A stretch of 64,000 nucleotides of DNA from Pseudoalteromonas phenolica. Lineage in GTDB: Bacteria > Pseudomonadota > Gammaproteobacteria > Enterobacterales > Alteromonadaceae. Where the stretch lies: NCBI RefSeq assembly GCF_005876835.1, contig NZ_PPSW01000012.1, positions 1 to 64,000 on the forward strand, given 5' to 3'. The notes under the pieces were generated by a model that had not been told where the DNA came from, searched no databases, and saw only the letters and a list, made by a program, of their open reading frames with translations. The stretch's first letter is position 1, and every line of letters begins with the position of its first letter. Positions 1-9,568 of the stretch are shown here, piece by piece. Position numbers and translations under genes: made by a program.

Positions 1-9
1 CTGATTTAG

Positions 10-660
10 TTGCGCAGAACACCTTCACTTGAAGAAGAAAAAGAAATTTATTTTAGTGAAAGCTCAACCTGCGAAGATAATGATAACCTATTAGACTCAT
101 ACTACAGTGAAAAATCTAATTACACATACTGTATTGAAGAAGTTAACCGACTAATTGATGCATGTAAGTTCTGTATTAAAAGTGAATTGCAATATGATCC
201 CCTTAAGGCATGGCAATACCTTCACGAAGCATTCAATGAGAAAATAATCTTTGGTGTCAGCAAATATATTGGGAATGGCAGAACTTATGGGACAATGCAT
301 GGTGCTGATTATATAAAGTTTACAAAAGAAGCATCGCAGCTCTTCAACAAAATCAGCTGTCACCCTGATGGGCTGGTATTCAACTCAGATATTAACGAAA
401 AATGGCTTAATGTAGACCGCTCGTTCGAATTAATATGTAACCTGCACAATTCATTTTCTTCAGAGTTTGAAAAGTTATTTTTAGATGCTTTAAAAGAAGA
501 CCCACAGACAGACTTAGTTGACCTTGTTGATTCACTTAGTAACTATCCGGATAGACTTACATTCCAACAACGTTGTGAGTTATACAAAATCAACTTGTTT
601 GATATAATTAGACTTCATGACAAGGCTTATTACTATTTGGGGGAGTTACAGATTTCATAG
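10..660 (+). CDS. Hypothetical protein, 216 aa, start uncertain
   Basis: I do not recognise this protein. The frame opens at a TTG directly after an in-frame TAG at 7-9 and has no internal Met until about residue 97. It is therefore either a TTG-started gene whose ribosome site lies outside the window, or the 3' part of a gene broken just upstream. The product is acidic and soluble, with no signal peptide or membrane segment and no enzymatic motif I can name. A Cys-rich patch lies near residues 50-57. It is convergent with the ftsZ-like remnant and lies in the defence island ahead of the MkoC-like gene, so a mobile-element or defence accessory role is possible but is only context. Confidence 0.55.
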   Translation: MRRTPSLEEEKEIYFSESSTCEDNDNLLDSYYSEKSNYTYCIEEVNRLIDACKFCIKSELQYDPLKAWQYLHEAFNEKIIFGVSKYIGNGRTYGTMHGADYIKFTKEASQLFNKISCHPDGLVFNSDINEKWLNVDRSFELICNLHNSFSSEFEKLFLDALKEDPQTDLVDLVDSLSNYPDRLTFQQRCELYKINLFDIIRLHDKAYYYLGELQIS

Positions 661-682
661 TTCATATCGAGCTGTTCTATTT

Positions 683-1062
683 TTAAGCGCCGCAGATCAC
701 AAGAGCTGAAGGACTCACTCTTTGACGAACAGTATCAGTGATAAAATTGTAATTACCGAGCGAGATTTCATCTTTACAGTTTATTTGAATAATAACACCC
801 GAACTTGATGCCATACCGGCACTGCTGACTAGCGGATTTGAAAGTGCTTGCTCTAATGCAATTTGCAGCTCATTCTCATCATTGCATTTGCCCACGCCTA
901 ATACAGCATCACCCTGCGTATCCATGACCCGCACAAAGTCTCTCAAATCAACATTAATCAAACCTTAATTTACCAGATCTAATTGTATGGTTCAGACAAG
1001 CATAAATATCGCGCACTACTCAAACAATTTTCTGGGTATTACCGGCACCCCAATAACTTTCA
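683..1062 (-). pseudogene. Remnant of an FtsZ-like gene (mostly the C-terminal domain)
   Basis: The 92-codon minus frame (961-683) reads as the FtsZ C-terminal domain. It starts with GLINVD, the T7 synergy loop that activates GTP hydrolysis in the next FtsZ subunit. The AVLG, ALSNPL, GVIIQI, TVRQ and final VICG segments follow in the FtsZ order. It stops where the last core strand would end, so the linker and the FtsA/ZipA-binding tail are missing. A TAA lies one codon before GLINVD, and the only start in frame is TTG without a good ribosome site. About 85 bp further upstream (1060-1020) KVIGV and GAGN occur in neighbouring frames, resembling the FtsZ T1 loop. The simplest reading is an ftsZ paralogue with a large internal deletion. 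A separately expressed C-domain fragment that poisons FtsZ polymers cannot be excluded. Confidence 0.6.
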
Positions 1063-1172
1063 AAACCTATTAGTAACTATATATTCACAGAATTAATTAT
1101 GGAATTTATATGGCACTATACTCCAGCCACAATTCTTCGACTACTCGAATAGTAAATATCAGTATGGCTAGA

Positions 1173-1216
1173 AGGTTGTTTTGTTAGAACTTGATCAAGT
1201 TCTAACAAAACAACCT
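1173..1216. repeat. Perfect 44-bp palindrome upstream of the helicase gene
   Basis: Two 22-base arms with no mismatch and no spacer meet at GATC (centre 1194/1195). The left arm begins AGGTTGTTTTGTTAGAAC. It ends 43 bp before the ATG of the MkoC-like gene. As RNA it would form a long hairpin with a U/A-rich foot. It is not followed by a T-run on the plus strand, so a simple terminator is not obvious. An operator, an RNA hairpin in the leader, or a self-recognition structure for the helicase are all possible. Confidence 0.85.
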
Positions 1217-1259
1217 CCATTAGTAATATAATATCCGAATACGAATTAAAGGACAGTGT

Positions 1260-4200
1260 ATGAATAATCAGGACTGGATTCTCTATTGGCGTAACTCTCT
1301 TGCCGATGCTGATAGCGCGAAAGGTGCACTAAAAAAGCAAGAGCTGAAGAATTATGTGCGAGCTACAACCAACGAGTTCAAAGAAGGTAAACTTAAACCT
1401 GATTCTAAATTGCTACAAGATCTGTTTCATAATGAAGAAGACACTCTTAACGCTGTAGAAATTCATTATCGACCAGTTACCTATTATCTGCGAAAAGTAC
1501 ATGGCAAAGATTACAAAAACAACATGCCTGATGTACTGACTCCGATTGTCTGCACTTTATATGTAAATCGTGAAGGGTTGCTATTTCCCCATACAACACC
1601 ATTCATATCTCGTGATTTACTTGCTCCTCAAGGAAATGACGCCTTTACTATTGCTGAAGTCGATAAACTCGATGAATTCCTGACAGAAAATGAAATTCCA
1701 AAACAGTCAACTGAAAGCATTTCAGCCAAATTCGAACAAAAAGAACAATATCAAAACCATCAAAAAGAATGGCAAAACTACTACGAGCTCACCCAACAAC
1801 TATTTGCAGATTACTGTGATAGAAGTCGAATCGATCAGTTTTACGAACACATCGAAAGCGGTGGCTTAGTCAACAAAATCAGTGATTGCTTGGGAGTTTC
1901 AAGGCATATATTAAAACTGTACGATAAACTGAGCACTTCAAACACAGCCTTGCCTTTGATTGATAGTTACGCGACAAAAACAGTAATCAACCATGAAGAG
2001 TGTATTGATGTATCACAGACTGTTAATTCGCGTTTGGGCCACTCAAATAGTCAATTCCCACTTGCTAAAGCGCAATGCGATGCCTTGGCGCATACCTTAG
2101 CTATGCAAGAAGGCGATATTCTTGCAGTAAATGGTCCTCCTGGCACTGGTAAAACAACGTTTGTTTTGTCTGTAGTCGCATCAATGTGGATTGAATCTGC
2201 GTTAAAAGAAAGTAAGCCACCGTTAATCATTGCGGCATCGACTAATAATCAAGCAGTCACGAACATAATTGATGCTTTTGGTAAAGACTTTGATGAAGGC
2301 GACGATGAACTATCAGGCCGTTGGATCCCCAATATTTTTAGCTATGGTGGCTACCTACCGTCGGCGTATGGGGCAGTGGAAGCTGCCAAAAGTTATCAAA
2401 CTAATTATTTTTATGAAAAAATAGAGCAGTTGGACTTTCTAGATCAAGCGCAAGCACATTATTTGGAAAGAGCAAAGCAGGCGTTTCCAGAAGAGAATTT
2501 TGACGATGTAACGCAAGTTAAAGCGTATCTCCTTGCCGAATTACGCCAACATAAGAAAAAGTTAGATCACATTCAAAACAATTGGAATCAATACAACCGC
2601 CAACTAAATGAAATCTATTCTCGGCTAGGGGAGAACCCCCAACAAGCATTAGCAGCTCAACGACAAGTAGTTTCTAATGCACAAGTATTGAAAGATAACG
2701 CCAAAAAACACTTAACTGCTTGGCGAAACTACCTTGGTAAGGAATCTATATGGTTAACACTGTTTAAGTGGTTACCGCCAATCAAAAATAAACTTGAACT
2801 CCAGCGCAGGAGTTTCATGCTAAACCTTATTAAGCACGATGAAGAGCAAATTGAGAACCAGTCATCAGACTTCTTTGAGAGTCTACTCAAGGGAGTATTT
2901 TCTAGTAAAAAAAACGACTTTGATAATCAAAAAAAACGATATCAATCAAACTTAGAGCAGTATCAAGAGTTTGAACAATCACGTTTGAATTGGCTTGATG
3001 CTATCCATGACTTTACTGAAGACTCTACAGAGCAAACTATTCCGCATCTGACCGATATCGATTCGCTTTTAGATATTACGACCCGCTTTCGAATGTTTCG
3101 ATTATCAGTACATTACTGGGAAGCATGCTGGCTGCTAAGTTGCCGTGGTATGGGCCAAGATCTGAATAAGCAGGCCCGCAAAACAGGTTTGAAAACGGTT
3201 CGTCCTCGCTGGCAACGCCGAATGATGCTTACTCCTTGCATTGTATCAACGTTCCATTCTCTGCCTTCTCATATGTCTTACCAATCTCACGTTGGCAATA
3301 ATGAATTTGAATCTGACTATCTACTCAATGAAATTGATCTGTTGATTGTTGATGAAGCAGGTCAAGTAGCTCCTGAAGTCGCTGCAGCCTCATTCTCACT
3401 AGCCAAAAAAGCATTGGTGATTGGTGATATTTACCAGATCTCGCCGATTAGAAGTGTTTGTTCATCAATTGACCGGGGGAATTTAAAACAGCATAAAATT
3501 ATCAGTTCTGATGAAGACTACCCAGTCATTCAAGAGGAAGGCCGAAGTGTAGTGACAGGCAGTGTTATGCATATAGCACAACAAGCAAGCCGCTTTCATT
3601 ATATGCAGCAAGCTCAGCCTGGCATGTTTTTGCAAGAGCATAGACGCTGTTACGATGAATTAATCTCATACTGTAATGACCTTTGCTATCAAGGTATCTT
3701 GATCCCAAAGAGAGGACAAGCGATCGAAGATAGCCTCTACTCCCCTTTCAGTCATGTACACGTAGACGGTATCGCTGAATCATTTAGTGGCAGCCGACGC
3801 AATAAGTTAGAAGCTGAAACTATTGCTGCATGGTTACATGCCAAAAAGGTTGAAATAGAGAATTACTATGGCGAACCACTGTTCAAATGTGTAGGTATCA
3901 TTACTCCATTTTCAGCACAAGTGAATCAGATTAAGACCGCATGTGGTGAATTCGATATCAAAGCGGGTAAAGCTGAAGATCAACTAACCGTTGGGACAGT
4001 TCACTCTCTCCAAGGAGCTGAACGAAAAATCATAATCTTTTCCCAAGTCTACACCAGGCACAACGATGGCGGGTTTATCGATATGGATCCCTCAATGCTC
4101 AACGTCGCTGTCTCTAGAGCCAAAGATGCATTCTTGGTGTTTGGTGATTTGGATATCATTGAAGCTGCACCATCATGCTCCCCAAGGGGGTTACTCGCTA

Positions 4201-4805
4201 AGCATCTCTTCACAGACGAGCGAAATGAGCTTGAGTTTAGTGTTGGTCAACGCCCCGATTTATTACAAATATGCAGCCATCCGAAACTGCTAACAAATAC
4301 CGAAGAACATGATGCTTTCTTATCAAAACTGCTGAGTGAAGTACAAAGAAAAATAGATATCGTCTCGCCTTGGTTACTGCTAGATAAAGTGCAATCAACT
4401 GGGCAGTTAGAACTACTAAAGGCTGCACTGAACAGAGGTGTCCAGATAACCATTCACACCGACAGACATTTCAATACCACTGTCGCAAATCACCTAGATA
4501 CTAATAAAATAAAAGCGTTTCAACATTGCTGTGCAATCTTAGAACAGCTTGGTATCGTTATTAATGTAATAAATGGTGTTCATAGTAAATGTATTTTTGC
4601 CGATGAACGGTATATGGCCGTAGGGTCATTCAATTGGTTTAGTGCAAGTAGAGGCGGAAAATACACCAATATAGAAACATCATTAATCTATGTTGGTGAA
4701 TTAGAGAAAGAGATCAAAACTCAACTAGACTTCTTAAATAGTCGTGGCTGTAGCACGAATAAGCATATCGGGACGAAGTCACAATGTGCCACTCTTTTAC
4801 CCTAA
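1260..4805 (+). CDS. SF1 (Upf1/Dna2-like) helicase fused to a PLD nuclease, Mokosh type II (MkoC)-like
   Basis: The 1181-aa protein has a Q-motif-like segment at 266-276, a Walker A GPPGTGKT at 292-299 and a DEAGQ motif II at 698-702. Later SF1 motifs include QEHRR, TPFSAQ, the TVHSLQGAE region and NVAVSRAK. A phospholipase-D domain follows, with a single HxKxxxxD at H1108, K1110 and D1115 and a downstream GSFNW. One HKD motif per chain suggests dimerisation to complete the nuclease site. A helicase of the COG1112 type joined to a PLD nuclease in one polypeptide is the layout reported for Mokosh type II anti-phage systems, and the BREX neighbour supports defence. A long coiled, charged insert (about 390-640) separates motifs I and II. 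Assignment to Mokosh rests on architecture only. Confidence 0.75.
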   Translation: MNNQDWILYWRNSLADADSAKGALKKQELKNYVRATTNEFKEGKLKPDSKLLQDLFHNEEDTLNAVEIHYRPVTYYLRKVHGKDYKNNMPDVLTPIVCTLYVNREGLLFPHTTPFISRDLLAPQGNDAFTIAEVDKLDEFLTENEIPKQSTESISAKFEQKEQYQNHQKEWQNYYELTQQLFADYCDRSRIDQFYEHIESGGLVNKISDCLGVSRHILKLYDKLSTSNTALPLIDSYATKTVINHEECIDVSQTVNSRLGHSNSQFPLAKAQCDALAHTLAMQEGDILAVNGPPGTGKTTFVLSVVASMWIESALKESKPPLIIAASTNNQAVTNIIDAFGKDFDEGDDELSGRWIPNIFSYGGYLPSAYGAVEAAKSYQTNYFYEKIEQLDFLDQAQAHYLERAKQAFPEENFDDVTQVKAYLLAELRQHKKKLDHIQNNWNQYNRQLNEIYSRLGENPQQALAAQRQVVSNAQVLKDNAKKHLTAWRNYLGKESIWLTLFKWLPPIKNKLELQRRSFMLNLIKHDEEQIENQSSDFFESLLKGVFSSKKNDFDNQKKRYQSNLEQYQEFEQSRLNWLDAIHDFTEDSTEQTIPHLTDIDSLLDITTRFRMFRLSVHYWEACWLLSCRGMGQDLNKQARKTGLKTVRPRWQRRMMLTPCIVSTFHSLPSHMSYQSHVGNNEFESDYLLNEIDLLIVDEAGQVAPEVAAASFSLAKKALVIGDIYQISPIRSVCSSIDRGNLKQHKIISSDEDYPVIQEEGRSVVTGSVMHIAQQASRFHYMQQAQPGMFLQEHRRCYDELISYCNDLCYQGILIPKRGQAIEDSLYSPFSHVHVDGIAESFSGSRRNKLEAETIAAWLHAKKVEIENYYGEPLFKCVGIITPFSAQVNQIKTACGEFDIKAGKAEDQLTVGTVHSLQGAERKIIIFSQVYTRHNDGGFIDMDPSMLNVAVSRAKDAFLVFGDLDIIEAAPSCSPRGLLAKHLFTDERNELEFSVGQRPDLLQICSHPKLLTNTEEHDAFLSKLLSEVQRKIDIVSPWLLLDKVQSTGQLELLKAALNRGVQITIHTDRHFNTTVANHLDTNKIKAFQHCCAILEQLGIVINVINGVHSKCIFADERYMAVGSFNWFSASRGGKYTNIETSLIYVGELEKEIKTQLDFLNSRGCSTNKHIGTKSQCATLLP

Positions 4806-5234
4806 GAGGACACAAAATCATTTTTAGAATGCCCTTAGAAAGCTAATTGATAATTATTCATTTTTAATTACCATTTGCGAAGTAAATTACTACCATTCTT
4901 ATCAATTTTATTGGGGAAATTTGGAGCTAGGAGAGTAACAAATTTTATAAACAAAAATCATAGTTGGCACTTAGAATATCTGAAGTGCCAACTATGAAAG
5001 TTCTGGACAATTGCGAGTTAGATATTAAGGTTAGATCTGTGTTAAAGTCGGCAGCTAAAGAGACTTTTCCTTTTGTCTTTGGCATCCAAACCTTCGTTCG
5101 ACTAAATCAAATTAAGGCTCTTGATATTTAGCGAATGTAAATCTATTTACTTTTTCTCCTAAGTTATTATTTAAAAAAATAGCTAGAGTCAGCTTTGATA
5201 TAGTGACTAAAGAAAGCTGTTCGATTCGCAAGTA
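4806..5234. other. Gap between the two defence modules with a long inverted repeat
   Basis: This 429-bp AT-rich stretch separates the convergent ends of the MkoC-like gene and brxL. Its main feature is a perfect 15-bp inverted repeat (4958-4972 and 4983-4997) around a 10-base loop, with arms reading TCATAGTTGGCACTT. A 45-codon ORF (4994-5131, plus strand) begins inside the right arm, has no clear ribosome site and matches nothing I know. No terminator with a T-run was identified for either flanking gene. Confidence 0.5.
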
Positions 5235-7286
5235 TTAATCAAGTAATATAGCCTTCTGCATAAGTAACTGGTTATTTTGATAGAATGGCACATCAGTGTC
5301 ACCTAGAATAGTTGCCGGGATATTTGCGAGTTCAGCTAAGTTATCCATTGGAACAATAACCACTTTCGCACCATTTTCTGAAAGCATGGTTACTTTATCT
5401 TCAAAGTTAATTGCTCGTTCAATTGCCCCACCAACAGATATGTTTCCAAGCACAGCAAGACCAGCTTTAAGGTTCTTTTTGTATAATGCTGAAACTATAG
5501 AGATATAAACCGCAGAGCCAATACCAGACGATATAGAACCTCCTAGCAGGTTACTAACCTGTATTGTTATGTCGAAGTTCTTAAGTGAGTGTTGTTCGCT
5601 TAAAATAGTCTTCTCATTACCTTTAATATATTGGTAAGTATTTTTGATATTTTCTTTTACCGCAGTACTGCTAACACCTGTGATATTTAGCTTACCTGAG
5701 CCACCAACTACTATCGCTTCAATTCTAACTAAAGCAACATTATCACCATCACTGGTACTGGTATAACAAACACCTGCTGGTAATGGTGTATTTTCAATTA
5801 AGTGAGAACCTTTTTCTTCAGGTAAACCAACAAAGTGCTCTTCTTGAGTCTCTTTATCAATGTATGAAAAGTTAGTATCCCAAAATTCCATACCACCAAT
5901 ACGTTTTAATTGCTCTTTAACCCTTCTACGCATTTCTAATGCAATCTCAAGGTATTCTCTAACATCTTCTTTGGTGTAGTTACCGTCAGGGTGCATTAGT
6001 TTAATAAAACCTGAAACAGTCTTTTTAACAGGCTTAGTATCACGTTGCTTTAAGTGAGCACCAAGCGAGAAGAACTTTTCAACTACATCGGTATAAGTTG
6101 TTCGTCTAAATGATTTTAAAGCTTCCGAGAAGTAATCAGTACTAAAACCAAAATTTGCGGTGAAGTGACGAGGAGCAAACTTGATCATTTCCCAACCAGG
6201 TAAATAGAAATGAATACGATCAAGAAATGCCGTATCATTATTTACTTCATCAGATAACGGACTGAATAAGTGAGATGTTTGTAATACGGTTTCTACAGGC
6301 TGGTTAATATTACCGTTAAGAATAATCGATGCTACACCCGTTATTTCACCACCAGCACCAGCACGAGAGAATGAACCTGATTCCATATAATCTTTCATTA
6401 AAGGAACTGCATCACGGTCTTTAAATATTTTATCCGTTGCTTCATCGAAGCAAATAGCGTCCCACTGGCCAACCGCTCCAACTTTGCCCGTAGAGCCGTG
6501 AACAAATAGTTTTGCAATTGTGCCTTGGCCACCAGAAATTAAAACAGCGTAAGGAGTCAGTTCTTTATAAACAAATGATTTACCCGTTGAACGAGGCCCC
6601 AACTCGATAAAGTTAAAATTAGATTCAACCATTGGCAGTAAACGTGAGAGCAGTAGCATTTTAACTCTATCACTAACACCTTCAGCGGTTGGTTCATAAC
6701 CACAGCTTCTAAGTAACAGGTTTAGCCATTCATCTTTATTAAATTCATTTCGCTTACTTACTATCTTGCTATTATCGAATGAAGATAACTGAATAGGTTT
6801 AATATCGGTGATCACAAACGGATAAATATTTGAGCCAATTTTAATATCAGGATCATATTCAACATCAATGATCGCCCAAATACCGCCCATTAATATTTTT
6901 TCATGATCTTTAACTAAGCGATCAGTAATATTGCCGTTCTTGATATTACTGTTTTGTAATTTAGCCCAATAAATATCTTTTTTAGAATCTAGTTCCACAG
7001 ATATTTTATCGATTATTTTATAACGACCTTGCTCTCTAATCTTAGAGTGAATTAACGTGCTTTCTTCAGGGTTTACATAATGCTCAGAAAGTATCTTCTT
7101 AACATTCTCCATCCCTTTTTTAATTTGCTCATCATCATCAGTAGAGCATGAATTGGCAATTAAATACTCTAAAACAAATACAGGAACATTTGCCCCAACT
7201 TTTACTGAGCTAACAAGGTCTTTCTTAACCACAAAGCCTCGAAAATGCTCTAATAATTTTTCATCTAATTCATTTGAAACTGGCAT
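5235..7286 (-). CDS. brxL: BrxL, Lon-like AAA+ ATPase of type I BREX
   Basis: BrxL is the last gene of the type I BREX operon. In studied systems it forms AAA+ rings on DNA and is needed for phage restriction but not for host methylation. The 683-aa protein shows a Walker A GPRSTGKS at 230-237 and a Walker B ending in FDEA at 280-283. A C-terminal Lon-type domain has an SSG at 586-588. K631 lines up with the catalytic lysine of Lon, so a Ser-Lys dyad is possible. The gene starts 17 bp after pglZ. Length, gene order and the AAA+/Lon layout fit the family, and no frameshift or truncation is visible. Confidence 0.93.
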   Translation of the reverse strand: MPVSNELDEKLLEHFRGFVVKKDLVSSVKVGANVPVFVLEYLIANSCSTDDDEQIKKGMENVKKILSEHYVNPEESTLIHSKIREQGRYKIIDKISVELDSKKDIYWAKLQNSNIKNGNITDRLVKDHEKILMGGIWAIIDVEYDPDIKIGSNIYPFVITDIKPIQLSSFDNSKIVSKRNEFNKDEWLNLLLRSCGYEPTAEGVSDRVKMLLLSRLLPMVESNFNFIELGPRSTGKSFVYKELTPYAVLISGGQGTIAKLFVHGSTGKVGAVGQWDAICFDEATDKIFKDRDAVPLMKDYMESGSFSRAGAGGEITGVASIILNGNINQPVETVLQTSHLFSPLSDEVNNDTAFLDRIHFYLPGWEMIKFAPRHFTANFGFSTDYFSEALKSFRRTTYTDVVEKFFSLGAHLKQRDTKPVKKTVSGFIKLMHPDGNYTKEDVREYLEIALEMRRRVKEQLKRIGGMEFWDTNFSYIDKETQEEHFVGLPEEKGSHLIENTPLPAGVCYTSTSDGDNVALVRIEAIVVGGSGKLNITGVSSTAVKENIKNTYQYIKGNEKTILSEQHSLKNFDITIQVSNLLGGSISSGIGSAVYISIVSALYKKNLKAGLAVLGNISVGGAIERAINFEDKVTMLSENGAKVVIVPMDNLAELANIPATILGDTDVPFYQNNQLLMQKAILLD

Positions 7287-7303
7287 CTATCAATCCTTAT
7301 GGG

Positions 7304-9556
7304 CTAAAACAAGCCACCTAAATCACGGTCATTGTTTTTCTTTACAACGGCCTTGTCTAATTGTTCTTTAGTTAGTGCATCAAGTAACTGAACTTCAATT
7401 TCATTATTACCATCAAAGGTAAACTCTTTAGTAGTTGTTTCACCCCGTTTAAGAGTAAAAACATCACTTTTACCGATTGGTTTACTGTCACAAAACTTAA
7501 CTAAATAAACCTTTCGTTCCATCTCAAAAATATTATCTTCAGAATCATCTGCTTTTATTTTTAATAAGTAGAGTTCACCAGACACATTTTTCAAATCAGC
7601 TTTGTTAGTAAATTTAGCGTTAAGGGAACCACCAGTTTCTGCTGTTCTTTCCCAACAAAAATACGGTGTAATTAGCTCTTGAGGTGCTGCACCACCATGT
7701 GCAAAGCCATAAACACTTGGCGTTTTAAATGGATTCATTGTTTTAGAAAAGTAATTGTAATTAAACTCTTCATATTGCTTTTCTATTTCAACATATGAAT
7801 CTAGAGATTGCTGTTTATCTACAGTACGAATATAACGTTCAGCAACATGATTTTGACCATTTAATGTCGGTGTTATTTTATCTGCTTCAGACAACATGCC
7901 CGTTAATACAAAACCATGATCCGTAATTAAAAACACTTTCTGATAACCACTGTTTAATAACGTGGTTATTTTATTGGTAAAGGTTTCTACCGCTTGTGGG
8001 AAGAACTTAAGGGCTTTGTTATTTAACTTATCACCCATATCGTCAATATCTTTGTAGGTACAAATAAGATACTGACCTGAAAGTGCTTCATTGTTCACAT
8101 CATCTAAAAGTACATAATCAATATCGCTGCTAGGATTCTGCTTTGTAAGGTAGGTTTCTCGTTTTTTCTGAACTTTATCTACCATGCCGTTAGCCATGTA
8201 GATTCGACTCATGTTGTTTACCGTAAGTGACGGTAAATCAGCCATTATAATGTCGTTAGTAAACTTAAAGTTATCACTTACCTTTTTCGATACTTCACAA
8301 GCCAATTCATAAGCAACACCATCACCAACAATAATTGCAATTTTTTGACTGTTTTCATTAATGATACGCTGCAATATACCTGTTTGATTCTCTTGATAGC
8401 CTTCAAGGTATTTAAACCATTTATCAAAAAACACATCGACTAAGTGCTTATAATAATCTTGGTATGGGGCAAGTATTTCAGGGGTATTTAAAAATTCGGT
8501 ATATAAATTCCGAATGGCAGTATCGAGTTTATAAAAGTACTTAGTATAAAATTCAATACATTCTTCTCTAGTACTTAAATAGCCAATATCCTTGTCATCA
8601 AACTCTAACAGTACTTTTACATCAGCCCAAAACGTTATGTTTACTGACTGTGCTTGTTTTGACTGATCACGCTGAGTAATTCTAGCTAAATGATTTGGTA
8701 TTAACGCTTTATTGTTAATATCTTGGCCAATTGCTTTCAGCCATTGCTCATCAATTAATTTGAATGGGTGATTTACATTGATGTTCCAAATATCATTATT
8801 ACTATCTAAAACATTAGCATTACTATTTTTACTTAAGTAATTGGTGAGGTACTTTTCAAATGAGCCTTCATGTTCTTTAGAGTTTAGCCAATGAACATAA
8901 ACAGACTCTAAAATAGAGTCGCAATCGTCACAGGCTAACCCATCAAACATTTTCGCCACTATTTCATCAGCTAATGTTTGAGCAGGTTTTTTAATATACT
9001 CTTGTCCTAGTAACTCATTTACTTTCTGATAAAAGGTTGTGAGTAATTGTTCATCATACTTTTTAGTGAAAAGAGCAGGATCATGAATAAAAGGTAACAG
9101 CTCTTTTTCTAAATCAAATATTTCAGATGCACCTTTATGGCATAAATCCATCCAATAGGATAAGTCTTTGCCAATACTTACTTTAGCCGCAGTGATTAAT
9201 TCATCTTTTGGCATGTTAATATTTAAGTTTAGAGCTTTATGCACTTTGCCTTTTATATAGTTTTCTAAATGGCGAATATCTAAACAACCATTCACTTCGC
9301 AATATTCTCGAATGTACTTTAAATCGTCTTTAACTAAATTAGTATAAATTACGTGCTTAGTAGCAGTCGGCTGCTCTTTCTCAATTAAATACTTAACATG
9401 CAGCTCTTCAATTTCTGAGTTTGCACGATGCACATTAAAGGTTTTATTTAGTATATCTAATATAAATTCAGCATCGGTGTGCTCATCAATAAATACTGCA
9501 ACAATGTTTTTACTAAAAATCTCTTCGAGATCTTCTTTTAACCATAAATCAATCAT
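7304..9556 (-). CDS. pglZ: PglZ, alkaline-phosphatase-superfamily protein of BREX
   Basis: PglZ is a hallmark protein of all BREX types and is required for both methylation and defence, though its chemistry is not settled. The 750-aa protein has the metal-site signatures of the alkaline phosphatase fold: a VGDG segment at 410-413, a PSLT (nucleophile region) at 442-445 followed by NMSR, and TDHG at 545-548. The N-terminal half is the variable region seen in type I PglZ. It sits 12 bp after pglX and 17 bp before brxL, so it belongs to the same transcript. The sequence appears intact. Confidence 0.92.
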   Translation of the reverse strand: MIDLWLKEDLEEIFSKNIVAVFIDEHTDAEFILDILNKTFNVHRANSEIEELHVKYLIEKEQPTATKHVIYTNLVKDDLKYIREYCEVNGCLDIRHLENYIKGKVHKALNLNINMPKDELITAAKVSIGKDLSYWMDLCHKGASEIFDLEKELLPFIHDPALFTKKYDEQLLTTFYQKVNELLGQEYIKKPAQTLADEIVAKMFDGLACDDCDSILESVYVHWLNSKEHEGSFEKYLTNYLSKNSNANVLDSNNDIWNINVNHPFKLIDEQWLKAIGQDINNKALIPNHLARITQRDQSKQAQSVNITFWADVKVLLEFDDKDIGYLSTREECIEFYTKYFYKLDTAIRNLYTEFLNTPEILAPYQDYYKHLVDVFFDKWFKYLEGYQENQTGILQRIINENSQKIAIIVGDGVAYELACEVSKKVSDNFKFTNDIIMADLPSLTVNNMSRIYMANGMVDKVQKKRETYLTKQNPSSDIDYVLLDDVNNEALSGQYLICTYKDIDDMGDKLNNKALKFFPQAVETFTNKITTLLNSGYQKVFLITDHGFVLTGMLSEADKITPTLNGQNHVAERYIRTVDKQQSLDSYVEIEKQYEEFNYNYFSKTMNPFKTPSVYGFAHGGAAPQELITPYFCWERTAETGGSLNAKFTNKADLKNVSGELYLLKIKADDSEDNIFEMERKVYLVKFCDSKPIGKSDVFTLKRGETTTKEFTFDGNNEIEVQLLDALTKEQLDKAVVKKNNDRDLGGLF

Positions 9557-9568
9557 AATGAGTTCCGT

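Noticed and set aside
4994-5131. 45-codon ORF between the MkoC-like gene and brxL
   Set aside because: No ribosome site, starts inside an inverted repeat and resembles nothing known; kept only as a remark in the gap entry.
5235-7286. Loss of the Lon catalytic lysine in BrxL
   Set aside because: On closer alignment K631 falls at the invariant EK position of Lon, so the Ser-Lys pair seems present.
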